In this document: in pieces, positions 1 through 8,320 of the stretch
Layout of the letters: every line of letters begins with the position of its first letter
How positions within the stretch are numbered: position 1 is the first letter of the stretch
Assembly (NCBI RefSeq): GCF_002043005.1
Contig: NZ_CP020330.1
Location: 2,808,001-2,872,000 of the forward strand
DNA from: Martelella mediterranea DSM 17316
GTDB lineage: Bacteria; Pseudomonadota; Alphaproteobacteria; Rhizobiales; Rhizobiaceae
Reading direction: 5' to 3'
DNA: 64,000 bases
Notes under the pieces: generated by a model
Databases searched by the model: none
What the model was told of the DNA's origin: nothing
The model's input: only the letters and a program-made list of their open reading frames with translations
Made by a program: the position numbers and the translations under genes

Positions 1-1
1 C

Positions 2-85
2 TATCAACCGGAATTCCTCGACCAGACACACGCGGATACGCTGAGCGTGCTGGGGCGGGTAGTGTATTTTTGTCGGGTCCCGTAA
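2..85 (+). CDS. C-terminal end of an unidentified gene (cut by window edge)
   Basis: The first frame-2 codons read as a plausible protein tail of 27 residues (ending LGRVVYFCRVP) and stop with TAA at 83-85. The start lies outside the window. Too little remains to assign a family, and the reading frame could be accidental. Confidence 0.2.
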   Translation, partial: YQPEFLDQTHADTLSVLGRVVYFCRVP

Positions 86-337
86 TTGCAATGCACACTT
101 TTCATTTTTTTATAGACCTGAAAGTGCTGTATAAATGCAGGTTGATACGAAATGACTCTATTGGTTGGGCTGTTGCGGGAAAACTCGAATCTCCTTGGGG
201 TGAAATAACTGGGTGAATGGAGTATTTGGTATCATTATCGTGTATTCCACATGTGTAAACTTTAATGTTCTGGAAATGGGGGTAAATATTGTCTCGAGTT
301 AATTGCGGCGATTGTGTAAACGAGACGCCTGTTTGTC
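86..337 (+). promoter_or_regulatory. AT-rich upstream region of the methyltransferase operon with a direct repeat
   Basis: No gene is seen between 86 and 337. The stretch is AT-rich and contains two exact copies of TGTGTAAAC, at 252-260 and 313-321, spaced 61 bp start to start (about six helical turns). The second copy ends 16 bp before the methyltransferase ATG, where a repressor could sit. Autoregulation of modification genes is common in restriction-modification loci, but no controller gene is visible here, so an operator function is inference. Confidence 0.3.
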
Positions 338-1396
338 ATGATTAATGTAGTGGATTTTTTCTGCGGCTGCGGTGGGACCAGTGCGGGCTTGCGGGCTGCA
401 GGTATGAATATTGTTGCAGGAATCGATATTGATGCGCAGGCGGGGCAGACCTACGCGTCGAATTTTCCGACTGCTCGATTTCTGATGAAAGATATTCAAA
501 CCTTCGATCCATCAGAACTCCAAAGTATATTAGGAGGCTATCAAGGAAAGTTGCTTTTTGCAGCTTGTGCCCCGTGTCAGCCTTTCACGAAGCAACATAC
601 GCATAAGAAAGTGGGCGACAACCGCAGGCAACTGCTCGATCATTTTCATAAGTTCGTGAGGGATTTAAGCCCAGACTATCTGTTGTTGGAGAACGTCCCC
701 GGTCTGCAGAAAATAGCTTCCACGGATGGTCCACTTGGTCGGTTTGTCGCGCTGCTAAAAGAGTTAAAATACAGCTTTGATATTAAAGTGATCTCTTCAC
801 AAGACTACGGTGTCCCGCAGATTCGCAAACGCCTTGTTCTGATTGCGAGCAAGGTTGGTGATATCCGAGTTCCGGTTGCTACTCACGACGGCTCCGAAGA
901 AAGGCCCTACCTGACCGTTTGGGATTGCATCGGAGACCTTCCTCCCATCGAGGCTGGCGGTATCCATCATAGTGTTCCGAATCATCAAGCTGCCAATCTG
1001 TCCGACCTTAACAAGGAACGAATTCGAAATACGCCGATCAACGGTGGGCGCATGGACTGGCCAGCGGATCTTGGTCTCCGATGCCATCAAGGTCATTCTG
1101 GTCATACCGATGTTTACGGACGGATGTCCAAGGACCGACCGGCATCCGCGCTCTCGACGAGGTGCATAAGTCTTTCGAACGGCCGTTATGGACATCCTAC
1201 CCAAGACAGGGCGATCAGTGTGCGGGAGGCCGCACGTCTGCAGACTTTTCCCGATGATTTCCAGTTCCAGGGCACGTTGATTTCTATGGCGAGACAGATT
1301 GGGAACGCAGTGCCGGTAAAGTTGGCTGAAGCAATGGGCCGTGAAGTCACTAGACATCTGGCTCTCACAGATAATGAAGCGGTGGAAAATGGCTAA
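338..1396 (+). CDS. DNA (cytosine-5-)-methyltransferase
   Basis: Transfers a methyl group from S-adenosylmethionine to C5 of cytosine in a specific DNA site. The 352 residues show the ordered C5-MTase motifs: SAM-binding DFFCGCGGTSAG near residues 6-17, the catalytic PCQ loop with Cys80, the ENV motif at 118-120, QIRKR at 161-165, and the C-terminal motifs around LQTFPDDF and RQIGNAVP. The target-recognition segment (about 190-290) is short, as in small monospecific enzymes; the site cannot be read from sequence. The next gene starts inside its last codons (8-bp overlap), so the two are translationally coupled. AT-richer than the core genome, consistent with acquisition. Whether it modifies host DNA for a partner restriction activity or is an orphan methylase depends on the neighbours. 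Confidence 0.93.
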   Translation: MINVVDFFCGCGGTSAGLRAAGMNIVAGIDIDAQAGQTYASNFPTARFLMKDIQTFDPSELQSILGGYQGKLLFAACAPCQPFTKQHTHKKVGDNRRQLLDHFHKFVRDLSPDYLLLENVPGLQKIASTDGPLGRFVALLKELKYSFDIKVISSQDYGVPQIRKRLVLIASKVGDIRVPVATHDGSEERPYLTVWDCIGDLPPIEAGGIHHSVPNHQAANLSDLNKERIRNTPINGGRMDWPADLGLRCHQGHSGHTDVYGRMSKDRPASALSTRCISLSNGRYGHPTQDRAISVREAARLQTFPDDFQFQGTLISMARQIGNAVPVKLAEAMGREVTRHLALTDNEAVENG

Positions 1397-4352
1397 ATTT
1401 CGCGTGCGAGCTCGCACCATTGACATGCTGGGCCGTCAGCAGATCGCCGGTATTCCGACCGCTCTCAGTGAACTTTTCAAGAATGCTCACGACGCTTACG
1501 CGAAAAGGGCGGAGGTTGATTACTTTCGAGACGAGAGGATTCTGGTTCTGCGGGATGACGGCCTCGGAATGACCCGCGATGACTTTGAGCAGCGCTGGCT
1601 TACTCTCGGTACCGACAGTAAGGTTGATAGCACTTCAGGGCTTACTTTGCCCCCCGTCGACAAGACACAGAAGCGGCGCCCAATCCTTGGTGAAAAAGGC
1701 ATCGGGCGTCTTGCGATCGCAGTCATCGGACCTCAGGTTCTGATTCTAACCAGGGCTAGGCGCAACGACATCCCTGAAATGACAATAACCGCAGCGTTCA
1801 TCCATTGGGGCATGTTTGAGTTGCCCGGTATTGATTTGGATGAGGTATCTGTCCCCATCAGAGAAACGAGTGCAGATGCGTTGCCCGATGAGGCCATGGT
1901 TAAAGAGATGATTGCAGAAGCTAGGGGCGCCATCGTTGCTCTTGGCTCACGTATTGAAGCTTCTCATAGGGAGCAGATTCTTTGCGATCTCGACTCCTTT
2001 AATGCAGTACCCGCAGAAATGGCAGGCTATTTGAATGAACCGAGCCTGACTGGCGAGGGGTGTGGAACACACTTTTATATAACCCCGGCAGATAGCCTTA
2101 TCGACAGCGATATCGACGCGAGGGATGCCGACAATAAGGCCACCCGGTTCGAGAAGCATCTGATCGGCTTCACCAATACGATGACAGCCTCAGTTCAACA
2201 AGCACCCCCCATCATAACGCGGTTTCGAGACTATGTAGACGAAGGTCCGCCAATTGAGCGCCTTGGGGAGCGGGCCTTCTTTACATCCGACGAATTTAAA
2301 GAAGTTGATCACCATATCTCAGGGCGCTTCGATCAATACGGACAGTTTCGGGGCGAGATAGGCGTCTACCATCTGCCGCCTGAAGAGTACGTACTGAACT
2401 GGCCCGATGGTGACGGTCGAGCTACCAAATGTGGTCCATTCAATATTGAGTGTGGGGTGCTTCAAGGCACACCTAAAGATAGCCTTGTCCCACCTGACGA
2501 GTACGCGAGGCTTTCGCGTAAGCTTTTCAAGCACGGTGGTTTATATATCTACAAGGACGGAATTCGTGTTCAACCATACGGCGATTCTGATTACGATTTC
2601 ATCGACATTGAAAAACGCAGGACGTATGGGGCGTCTTACTATTACTATTCATACCGTCGATTGATGGGTGTCATTGAGCTTGATGGAATTGAGAATGGTG
2701 AGTTGTCGGAAAAGGCTGGGCGCGAAGGGTTCAGAGAGAACGTCGCTTATCGCCAATTTCGGTCCATCCTGATGAACTTTTTCTTGCAAACCGCAGCGGA
2801 CTTCTTCCGTGAAGACGGGCGGTATTCCGAGAAGTGGGAACTCTCACGCAGTGACCTACAGAAAAATGCAGAAATCCGCGCCAAGAAAGCCAAGCAATCG
2901 ACGCAGAAGAAAAGATGGCTGCAGAGCGAGTTAACTCAGTTCTTTGAAGTATTAGAAAACCATGCGCCGGAGCGCGAGGTGCAGACGAAGATTGGGTATC
3001 TAGAGACGCGGGTTGGAGAAATCGCCAACAGTTCGCGAGACGGCCCCTCGAAGGCGCTTGCTCTGATGAGGGTCGAGAAAGAAGCCAAGGACGTTATCTA
3101 TGGCTTGCAGTCGTCCCTCATCATTCAAAAACCTCGCGGAGTCGGTCTTAACAAGCGGTTGAACAACGAGTGGATCGCCTATCAAGCGGAACGAGAGCGT
3201 CTCGATGAAAAGATCTTCAAACCCGCAGGCGATGCCATTTCTCAAATTGTTTCGAAAGCTGCCACTGAATACAGCATCGAGGTCGACCCTGCCAGTCGCT
3301 TCATAGGAAATGTAAAGGCGACGGCAGATCGCGCACGAGACGAGATGAAGGCGACCAAGAGCAAGGCTGATGGAGACCTGGCGGCTTTCCATTCGCTTGC
3401 GAAAGCAAATAATTCGGATGCGCTTCGAACCTTGAATAAGGCGTACGACGAACTGATGGTAACTGCCACATCCATGGTGGGGACCACGAAGCCGGAGAAT
3501 CTTGACTCGGGCCGAGACAGTCTTTTGAAGGACTTCGAAGATCTATTTATTGAGCAAAAAAATCGGATTCTCGGACTTCAAAATCAAGTCTCACAGATTC
3601 AGCTTTATCTTGAAGGCGACGGCTTCGACATCGACGAACTGACTGAATCGCTCGAAGAGGAACTGGAAGAACTGCGCGATCGCAGGGCTTCCGAACTCGA
3701 GCTTGCTCAAATTGGCCTCGCGATCAGCGCGGTGAATCATGAATTCGACAAAACCGTACATGCTTTGCGGGACGGTTTCCGCAGGCTCGAAGGGTGGGCG
3801 AAAGCAAACGACGATCTTGCTGAATTATATCAGTCGATGTTCTCAAGCTTTGAGCATCTCAACGGATTTCTTTCGTTATTCACTCAGATGGACATAAGGT
3901 TCAATCGCGATGAAACAGTTATACTAGGTAGTGACATAACTAATTTTTCGCAAAACTTGTTTGAGATGGCGCTGAAAGAAAGCGGTGTAGAGCTTACGTC
4001 GACCGAAAAATTTGAACATTTTGAATGGAAAGGTTTTACATCGACGTTCTATCCAGTTTTCGTGAACTTAATAGATAATGCTATCTACTGGTTGCAGGAC
4101 CGGAAGATAGAAGACAAGCGCATTACGCTGGATGTAGAAGGACAAGATTTACTAGTAATCGATAACGGACCGGGCATCAGTGCTCGCGATCGGGAAAATG
4201 TCTTTAGTCTGAATTTCACAAGGAAACCCGGAGGAAGAGGGATGGGGCTTTACATATCGCGGCAAGCTCTTGAGAAAGTAGGATACTCGTTGGACCTTGA
4301 TCCAACTGAAAGTGGAACAGTATTCCGTATTTCTTCCAATGAGAAAGCCTGA
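1389..4352 (+). CDS. Double GHKL ATPase: MORC-like N-terminus plus histidine-kinase-like C-terminus
   Basis: About 987 residues from the ATG at 1389, chosen because it overlaps the methylase stop by 8 bp, follows a purine-rich GGTGGAAA, and begins right before the conserved domain. The N-terminus is a complete GHKL ATP-binding fold: E28..N32AHD35, DDGLG at 56-60 and GEKGIG at 101-106, the pattern of MORC/MutL/Hsp90-type ATPases. A long charged, coiled-coil-rich middle follows (roughly 500-770). The C-terminus resembles a sensor kinase: an H-box-like segment with His784 (NHEFDK), N-box NLIDNAI (893-899), G1 box DNGPG (925-929) and G2 box GGRGMG (948-953). No membrane segment is visible, so it is probably cytoplasmic. 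MORC-like ATPases are known from prokaryotic restriction-modification operons; joining one to a kinase-like module next to a receiver gene suggests ATP-driven DNA sensing that signals by phosphotransfer. That role is inferred. Confidence 0.82.
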   Translation: MAKFRVRARTIDMLGRQQIAGIPTALSELFKNAHDAYAKRAEVDYFRDERILVLRDDGLGMTRDDFEQRWLTLGTDSKVDSTSGLTLPPVDKTQKRRPILGEKGIGRLAIAVIGPQVLILTRARRNDIPEMTITAAFIHWGMFELPGIDLDEVSVPIRETSADALPDEAMVKEMIAEARGAIVALGSRIEASHREQILCDLDSFNAVPAEMAGYLNEPSLTGEGCGTHFYITPADSLIDSDIDARDADNKATRFEKHLIGFTNTMTASVQQAPPIITRFRDYVDEGPPIERLGERAFFTSDEFKEVDHHISGRFDQYGQFRGEIGVYHLPPEEYVLNWPDGDGRATKCGPFNIECGVLQGTPKDSLVPPDEYARLSRKLFKHGGLYIYKDGIRVQPYGDSDYDFIDIEKRRTYGASYYYYSYRRLMGVIELDGIENGELSEKAGREGFRENVAYRQFRSILMNFFLQTAADFFREDGRYSEKWELSRSDLQKNAEIRAKKAKQSTQKKRWLQSELTQFFEVLENHAPEREVQTKIGYLETRVGEIANSSRDGPSKALALMRVEKEAKDVIYGLQSSLIIQKPRGVGLNKRLNNEWIAYQAERERLDEKIFKPAGDAISQIVSKAATEYSIEVDPASRFIGNVKATADRARDEMKATKSKADGDLAAFHSLAKANNSDALRTLNKAYDELMVTATSMVGTTKPENLDSGRDSLLKDFEDLFIEQKNRILGLQNQVSQIQLYLEGDGFDIDELTESLEEELEELRDRRASELELAQIGLAISAVNHEFDKTVHALRDGFRRLEGWAKANDDLAELYQSMFSSFEHLNGFLSLFTQMDIRFNRDETVILGSDITNFSQNLFEMALKESGVELTSTEKFEHFEWKGFTSTFYPVFVNLIDNAIYWLQDRKIEDKRITLDVEGQDLLVIDNGPGISARDRENVFSLNFTRKPGGRGMGLYISRQALEKVGYSLDLDPTESGTVFRISSNEKA

Positions 4353-4356
4353 TGCC

Positions 4357-6033
4357 ATGCGTAACTTCAGCGAGTTCCAGCTAGAGGCGACAAAGCAGTT
4401 TGCTCATACTTTGATAGTGGTCGACGACGAGGCGGCAGCAGATCTGGATGAGCCAGTGAAGTCAGCCGCTAAGATAAAAAAGCCAAGCCGACGAGACCTA
4501 GCAAAACCGGTTGCTGTAACACCTTCAAAGTCGACTGATCTGAAACACCCCTTGCGAGCTGACGTGCTCGTAGAAACCTCAATGTCGCTTGGCCTAATCT
4601 GCTCGGTCGTTAAGCCGAAGCCAAACGACGGGGCACCTGAGCGTGTAGCGAAGGCTTCGCAGAAAGCAGATATATTGTGTGTAGATTGGGAAATGCATAG
4701 AGACAATGGTAAAACCGCAGTTGATATCATAACCAGAGTTATTGCTAGCGACGAGGCCAACGGCGGTCGGTTCAGGCTGATTGCAATATACACTGGTGTG
4801 GCCGACAAAGTGAGGATTCTGAATTCGGTCCTTAAGTCAATCCCGAAGACGACACGCGATCGAAAGTGCCTGGCGATCAGGGAAAACTATATCGAAAGTG
4901 CAGACGGTCTTCGGATTGTTTGGCTATTTAAACAAGGCGGCACTTTTCCAGCGAATATGGCCGAATTCGCGATTCCCGAGTCAGCGCTACCTAGTAGATT
5001 GCAGAAGGAGTTCTCCCTGCTTTCACGAGGTGTCCTCACGAACGTAGCGATCGCGACAATCGCCTCCATCCGAGCAGCTACGCACCATGTTATTTCAAAG
5101 TTTGGGAAGGAAATGGATGGTCCATATTTTCAGCATAGGAGCACTATTCGCAGTCCAGAGGACGCTGAGGAGTACGCGACCGCTATCATCCTAAGCGAAC
5201 TAAAAAATGCGATCGATAGGTCTTCAATCGCGGCAAAATTTGCAGGAGCTGAAGCGCTCGACAAAGCTCTCGACGATTTGCCGGCAGATGTGGAGCTCGG
5301 CGACGGTAACAACTTCTCAACAATAGACCGAAGTCTTTATAAAAAGCTTATTATCGATGGTATCAAGCCAACTCTCAAAACGAACCAGCCGTTACAAAAC
5401 AAGGGCGCAAAATTTTTCACGGAGCATCTCGCTCAGCCTCTTCGTGCTGACGAAGACGGACGGAAGCTCGATCTGCTCAAATTTGCTGCGTTGACGGGGC
5501 TCTCCGCAGATGCAGAGGCTCCCTACGCCTACCATAAACCCAGCCTTTCACTGGGCACATTGGTGCAAGATGCAAGTGGTAACTATTATCTTTGTGTGCA
5601 GGCATCATGTGACTCCGTCAGAGTAATTGCCCCGCAGCCCTTCCTTTTTGCAAAGCTCGAGGTCGTACCTGAAGAGTCAATCAGTAGCCATAAGGATAAA
5701 ATTGAATTTGTGGTGCCCCGAAAGAACAAGGGTATAGGAAAAAGCTTTGTTTGCCTGAAGCTATCGGACAAAGCACCATATGCTGCGCTAATTTCGATTG
5801 TGTTTCCTCCAACTGAGGACGAAAAAGTTGTAGCAAAAAAAGCGCGAGACGGCACGCTTTATTTTGAGGCCGCTACGCTTCCCATAGGGAAAAGGGCAGA
5901 GAAACATAAACGCTATCTATGGATAGCCGATGTTAAGAGAAAAAGGGCGCTTCGCACGGTTCAGTTTATTGGCCAAGAAATGGGCCGGATCGGTTTCGAT
6001 GAATTTGAGGCTTTCCGCCGGAAATACCGCTAA
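4357..6033 (+). CDS. Response-receiver-like protein with a large unassigned C-terminal part
   Basis: Starts at ATG 4357, four bases after the kinase-like gene and preceded by GAGAAAG; an in-frame ATG at 4339 lacks a ribosome-binding site. 558 residues. The first ~180 fit a receiver fold: acidic pair Asp23-Asp24 after beta-1 (LIVVDDE), a presumed phosphoacceptor Asp110 in DILCVDWE, a switch Thr146 in LIAIYTG, and possibly Lys170. About 70 basic, proline-containing residues sit between the acidic pair and the phosphoacceptor, far longer than in classical receivers. Residues ~200-350 look helical; the C-terminus (from about residue 400) looks beta-rich, with a segment YYLCVQASCDSVRV. I recognise no DNA-binding or nuclease domain. 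Position and spacing make it the likely phosphotransfer partner of the preceding protein and perhaps the effector or its adaptor. Confidence 0.7.
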   Translation: MRNFSEFQLEATKQFAHTLIVVDDEAAADLDEPVKSAAKIKKPSRRDLAKPVAVTPSKSTDLKHPLRADVLVETSMSLGLICSVVKPKPNDGAPERVAKASQKADILCVDWEMHRDNGKTAVDIITRVIASDEANGGRFRLIAIYTGVADKVRILNSVLKSIPKTTRDRKCLAIRENYIESADGLRIVWLFKQGGTFPANMAEFAIPESALPSRLQKEFSLLSRGVLTNVAIATIASIRAATHHVISKFGKEMDGPYFQHRSTIRSPEDAEEYATAIILSELKNAIDRSSIAAKFAGAEALDKALDDLPADVELGDGNNFSTIDRSLYKKLIIDGIKPTLKTNQPLQNKGAKFFTEHLAQPLRADEDGRKLDLLKFAALTGLSADAEAPYAYHKPSLSLGTLVQDASGNYYLCVQASCDSVRVIAPQPFLFAKLEVVPEESISSHKDKIEFVVPRKNKGIGKSFVCLKLSDKAPYAALISIVFPPTEDEKVVAKKARDGTLYFEAATLPIGKRAEKHKRYLWIADVKRKRALRTVQFIGQEMGRIGFDEFEAFRRKYR

Positions 6034-6669
6034 TCGATCGGGCGCAGCTGGCGGGTGATGCGCTCGCATGGGCAGAGATCAGTGCGCTGAATTGCCTCAG
6101 TTTGGGAGTACATCAGTCAAGTTTCCTGTGAACAGTGACCAACCGTCACTTCCATGTTTGGCGGACGATTTTTTTAACTAAGGCATTGAAATGTTTAATA
6201 GACCTGTGAAGTTGGTAGCCGCTTCCATGTCTAGGTTGGAATTTGGCTTTGATTGTTGAATTTTTGGGTCTTTTTCGAGAGTTTCCTAGGCCTCTCTGAA
6301 GCGCGTTTGAAGCAGGTCCGTGAAAACGCCGCCAGAGTCCGTGAAGCCCTATATCACGGGCGCTTGGCGGGCAGGGGGCTGCTCAGTTCCATAAGCAAGC
6401 TTATCGCGCATCCGCGGCGGATGCTTCTGTTTTCACGCTTTTTGAAAGGGTGGAGTCCGGCCGGGCCATGATCGTGCTGAGGGCGGGCCCCTCAAGCCCT
6501 CAGCTGTCAAAGGCGATGCCCGGTGCCGCCGCCCGGAATATTGACAGATCGCTTGAGAAATAAGGCATTCGCGTGGATTCCCGCCTGTTTCCGCATATTC
6601 CCGGTCATTGCAGCCTCATCTGTCAAACAACAACCAAAACATCAGTTGAAGGGCGACTGTCTACTGCAT
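6034..6669. other. 636-bp stretch without a convincing gene; hairpins and possible gene debris
   Basis: Between two convergent genes. Frames here are short and poorly coding; a 72-codon plus-strand frame (6253-6471) would need a TTG start without a ribosome-binding site. Just after 6033 a short frame (ending at a TGA near 6130) has a coding look and may be a remnant. Two strong inverted repeats lie at 6408-6424 (GCATCCGC/GCGGATGC, followed by TTCTGTTTT) and 6476-6504 (nine-base arms GCTGAGGGC/GCCCTCAGC). They may terminate the plus-strand operon or belong to a small RNA. Confidence 0.5.
6408..6432 (+). terminator. Possible terminator downstream of the methylase-ATPase-receiver operon
   Basis: An eight-base inverted repeat around a single central G is followed by TTCTGTTTT on the plus strand. 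The stem is almost perfectly palindromic, so it may instead be a protein-binding site. It lies about 375 bp past the receiver gene stop, which is far for a simple operon terminator. Confidence 0.3.
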
Positions 6670-8214
6670 TTAAGTCTTTGTATTCGGAAGATGCCGGCCG
6701 ACGTGCCCTATCGCGATCTTTTTTCGTTCTGAATCGAAAAGGAAGTGAATGGAAGCGCATGAATTCGTGTCGCCTGCGCCGATTGTAATATGTGGCTCGA
6801 AAAGCTGCTTTTCCCCGCGATATTCAAACTCATAGTGATTCTTGTATTTTCCTTTCGTCGTATCTGAGATGTGCATGCTACTCCGTTTGCCCCACCCTCT
6901 ATTCCTCAGGTGCAGGAGAATATCACCTCCACTTCCCTTTTCGCGACGGTTTCGCTCCCAATCGTCGACAATTTCACTAAGGTCTTTTAGCGCCCTGAAT
7001 ATATCGTCCGGGCGCTGAAATGGACAATCATCGGCAGAGGATAGTGCTGATGGCAAAATTTCTAAGTTGCTAAATTTTGTAGCTGCTTCGCGCGTTGCCT
7101 CTGCCACCGAGTGGAAAGAAACGACATCATCGTCTCCGCCATCAAGCTTGTCGTCCGGCCCATCTTCCAGGGAAAAGAAGACCTGCTGGTTTGCTTTCAG
7201 GTTGGCATTCTCCGCCTCAAGTTGCTCAATTTTCTTCTCTGCTAAATCAAGGCGTTCCAGATCACGTTCGTAGTCCGCCCAGAAATTGTCCCCTGTCTCT
7301 CTCTTCTCTGATAAGAGCCTTTGCCGCTCGGCCGCCTCAGCCCTTCGGATGAGATCGGCTATGCGAGGATCTGGAATGTATCGAAAGGCTGTGACGGCAA
7401 ATATCGATTGTTCGATTTTGCGGGAGGCAGAATTTGAGCCGATTTGGTCAATCCAACTGCCAAGAAACAAGCGATGACTACGAGGAGACGATTCTGTTGA
7501 GAAACCGGGCCAATAAATCCGCGCAGCGCCGTTGAAGCACGAAAGTTCGCGACCGACCTCGTCAACGAAGTCCCACGTAAGTTCAGGATCTTCAATGCAA
7601 ACAATGACGGCCACTCCGGCAAGATTTAGAGCGAGTTTTTGAGGATCAATTCGATTGAGGTCACCTCGTGCGTAAGGGGAGAGGAGCACGATAGGGAGCT
7701 TCCTTAACTCGCTATTCAGCAAGATCAGGAAATCCTGCAAGCTCTCACGCCGAACAATATAGGGCTCCGCTTGAATTTGCATATCGCCCACAAAAGCTGG
7801 CGATCGGGAGCAGATATCGCGAACAACCCGCGGTGAACCGAACGCTAAACGGGCCGGCGAAACGCTATACTCCACAGACTCGATGGAGATCAGGTGTTCG
7901 ACACCACATCGATCGTTAAATTGTCCTACTCGAATTTCGTTTAGCCACCTAAGCCCTGCGTCTTGATCGTGAGGCAAAACCCACCTTATTCGCACAGCGC
8001 GCTCGCTACCGTCCTGAAACAAGGCGGAAGCAAGCTCATGTCCCTCTGGAAGGTCTATGAGAGGTTCCGACGAACTGGGATCAAAATCGAACTCGGGCAT
8101 ATTCCTCCAGTCCCGATAATGTCCGACTACCCAATCACGATAGCTCGAGAGCACCTCTTGCATGCCTGCTTTCGTCTGAACTTCAAAACGAGATGCGTAT
8201 ACCAGTCTCGGCAT
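6670..8214 (-). CDS. Unrecognised 514-residue coiled-coil protein of the accessory islet
   Basis: Starts at ATG 8214 behind a strong ribosome-binding site (GGGGGAGGAGAA). I do not recognise the family. Residues 1-260 form a mixed alpha/beta region; about 300-345 is highly charged with heptads (DLAEKKIEQLEAENANLK) and is a likely coiled coil; an acidic GPDDKLDGGDDD linker follows. The last ~70 residues form a compact module ending IHFLFDSERKKIAIGHVGRHL, the kind of short beta-rich tail I associate with accessory-island proteins, though I cannot name it. No signal peptide, transmembrane segment, Walker motif or obvious nuclease motif is visible. It is convergent to the methylase-ATPase-receiver operon and shares its lower GC, so it could be part of the same system or an independent defence gene. 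Confidence 0.75.
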   Translation of the reverse strand: MPRLVYASRFEVQTKAGMQEVLSSYRDWVVGHYRDWRNMPEFDFDPSSSEPLIDLPEGHELASALFQDGSERAVRIRWVLPHDQDAGLRWLNEIRVGQFNDRCGVEHLISIESVEYSVSPARLAFGSPRVVRDICSRSPAFVGDMQIQAEPYIVRRESLQDFLILLNSELRKLPIVLLSPYARGDLNRIDPQKLALNLAGVAVIVCIEDPELTWDFVDEVGRELSCFNGAARIYWPGFSTESSPRSHRLFLGSWIDQIGSNSASRKIEQSIFAVTAFRYIPDPRIADLIRRAEAAERQRLLSEKRETGDNFWADYERDLERLDLAEKKIEQLEAENANLKANQQVFFSLEDGPDDKLDGGDDDVVSFHSVAEATREAATKFSNLEILPSALSSADDCPFQRPDDIFRALKDLSEIVDDWERNRREKGSGGDILLHLRNRGWGKRSSMHISDTTKGKYKNHYEFEYRGEKQLFEPHITIGAGDTNSCASIHFLFDSERKKIAIGHVGRHLPNTKT

Positions 8215-8260
8215 TTCTCCTCCCCCTTGAGAAATAGATTCTTTACGCGATCAATCCCTG

Positions 8261-8280
8261 AATACTGTCCGTCAAGTATT
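8261..8280 (-). promoter_or_regulatory. Inverted repeat in the promoter region of the 514-residue protein gene
   Basis: AATACT and AGTATT form six-base arms separated by eight bases, 47 bp upstream of the gene start. On the minus strand the repeat overlaps a TTGACG hexamer that could be a -35 element. This is a candidate operator; no matching regulator is identified. Confidence 0.3.
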
Positions 8281-8320
8281 CTGGGCGCAACATGTAAATT
8301 GTCTAATTTACTAAAGCACT

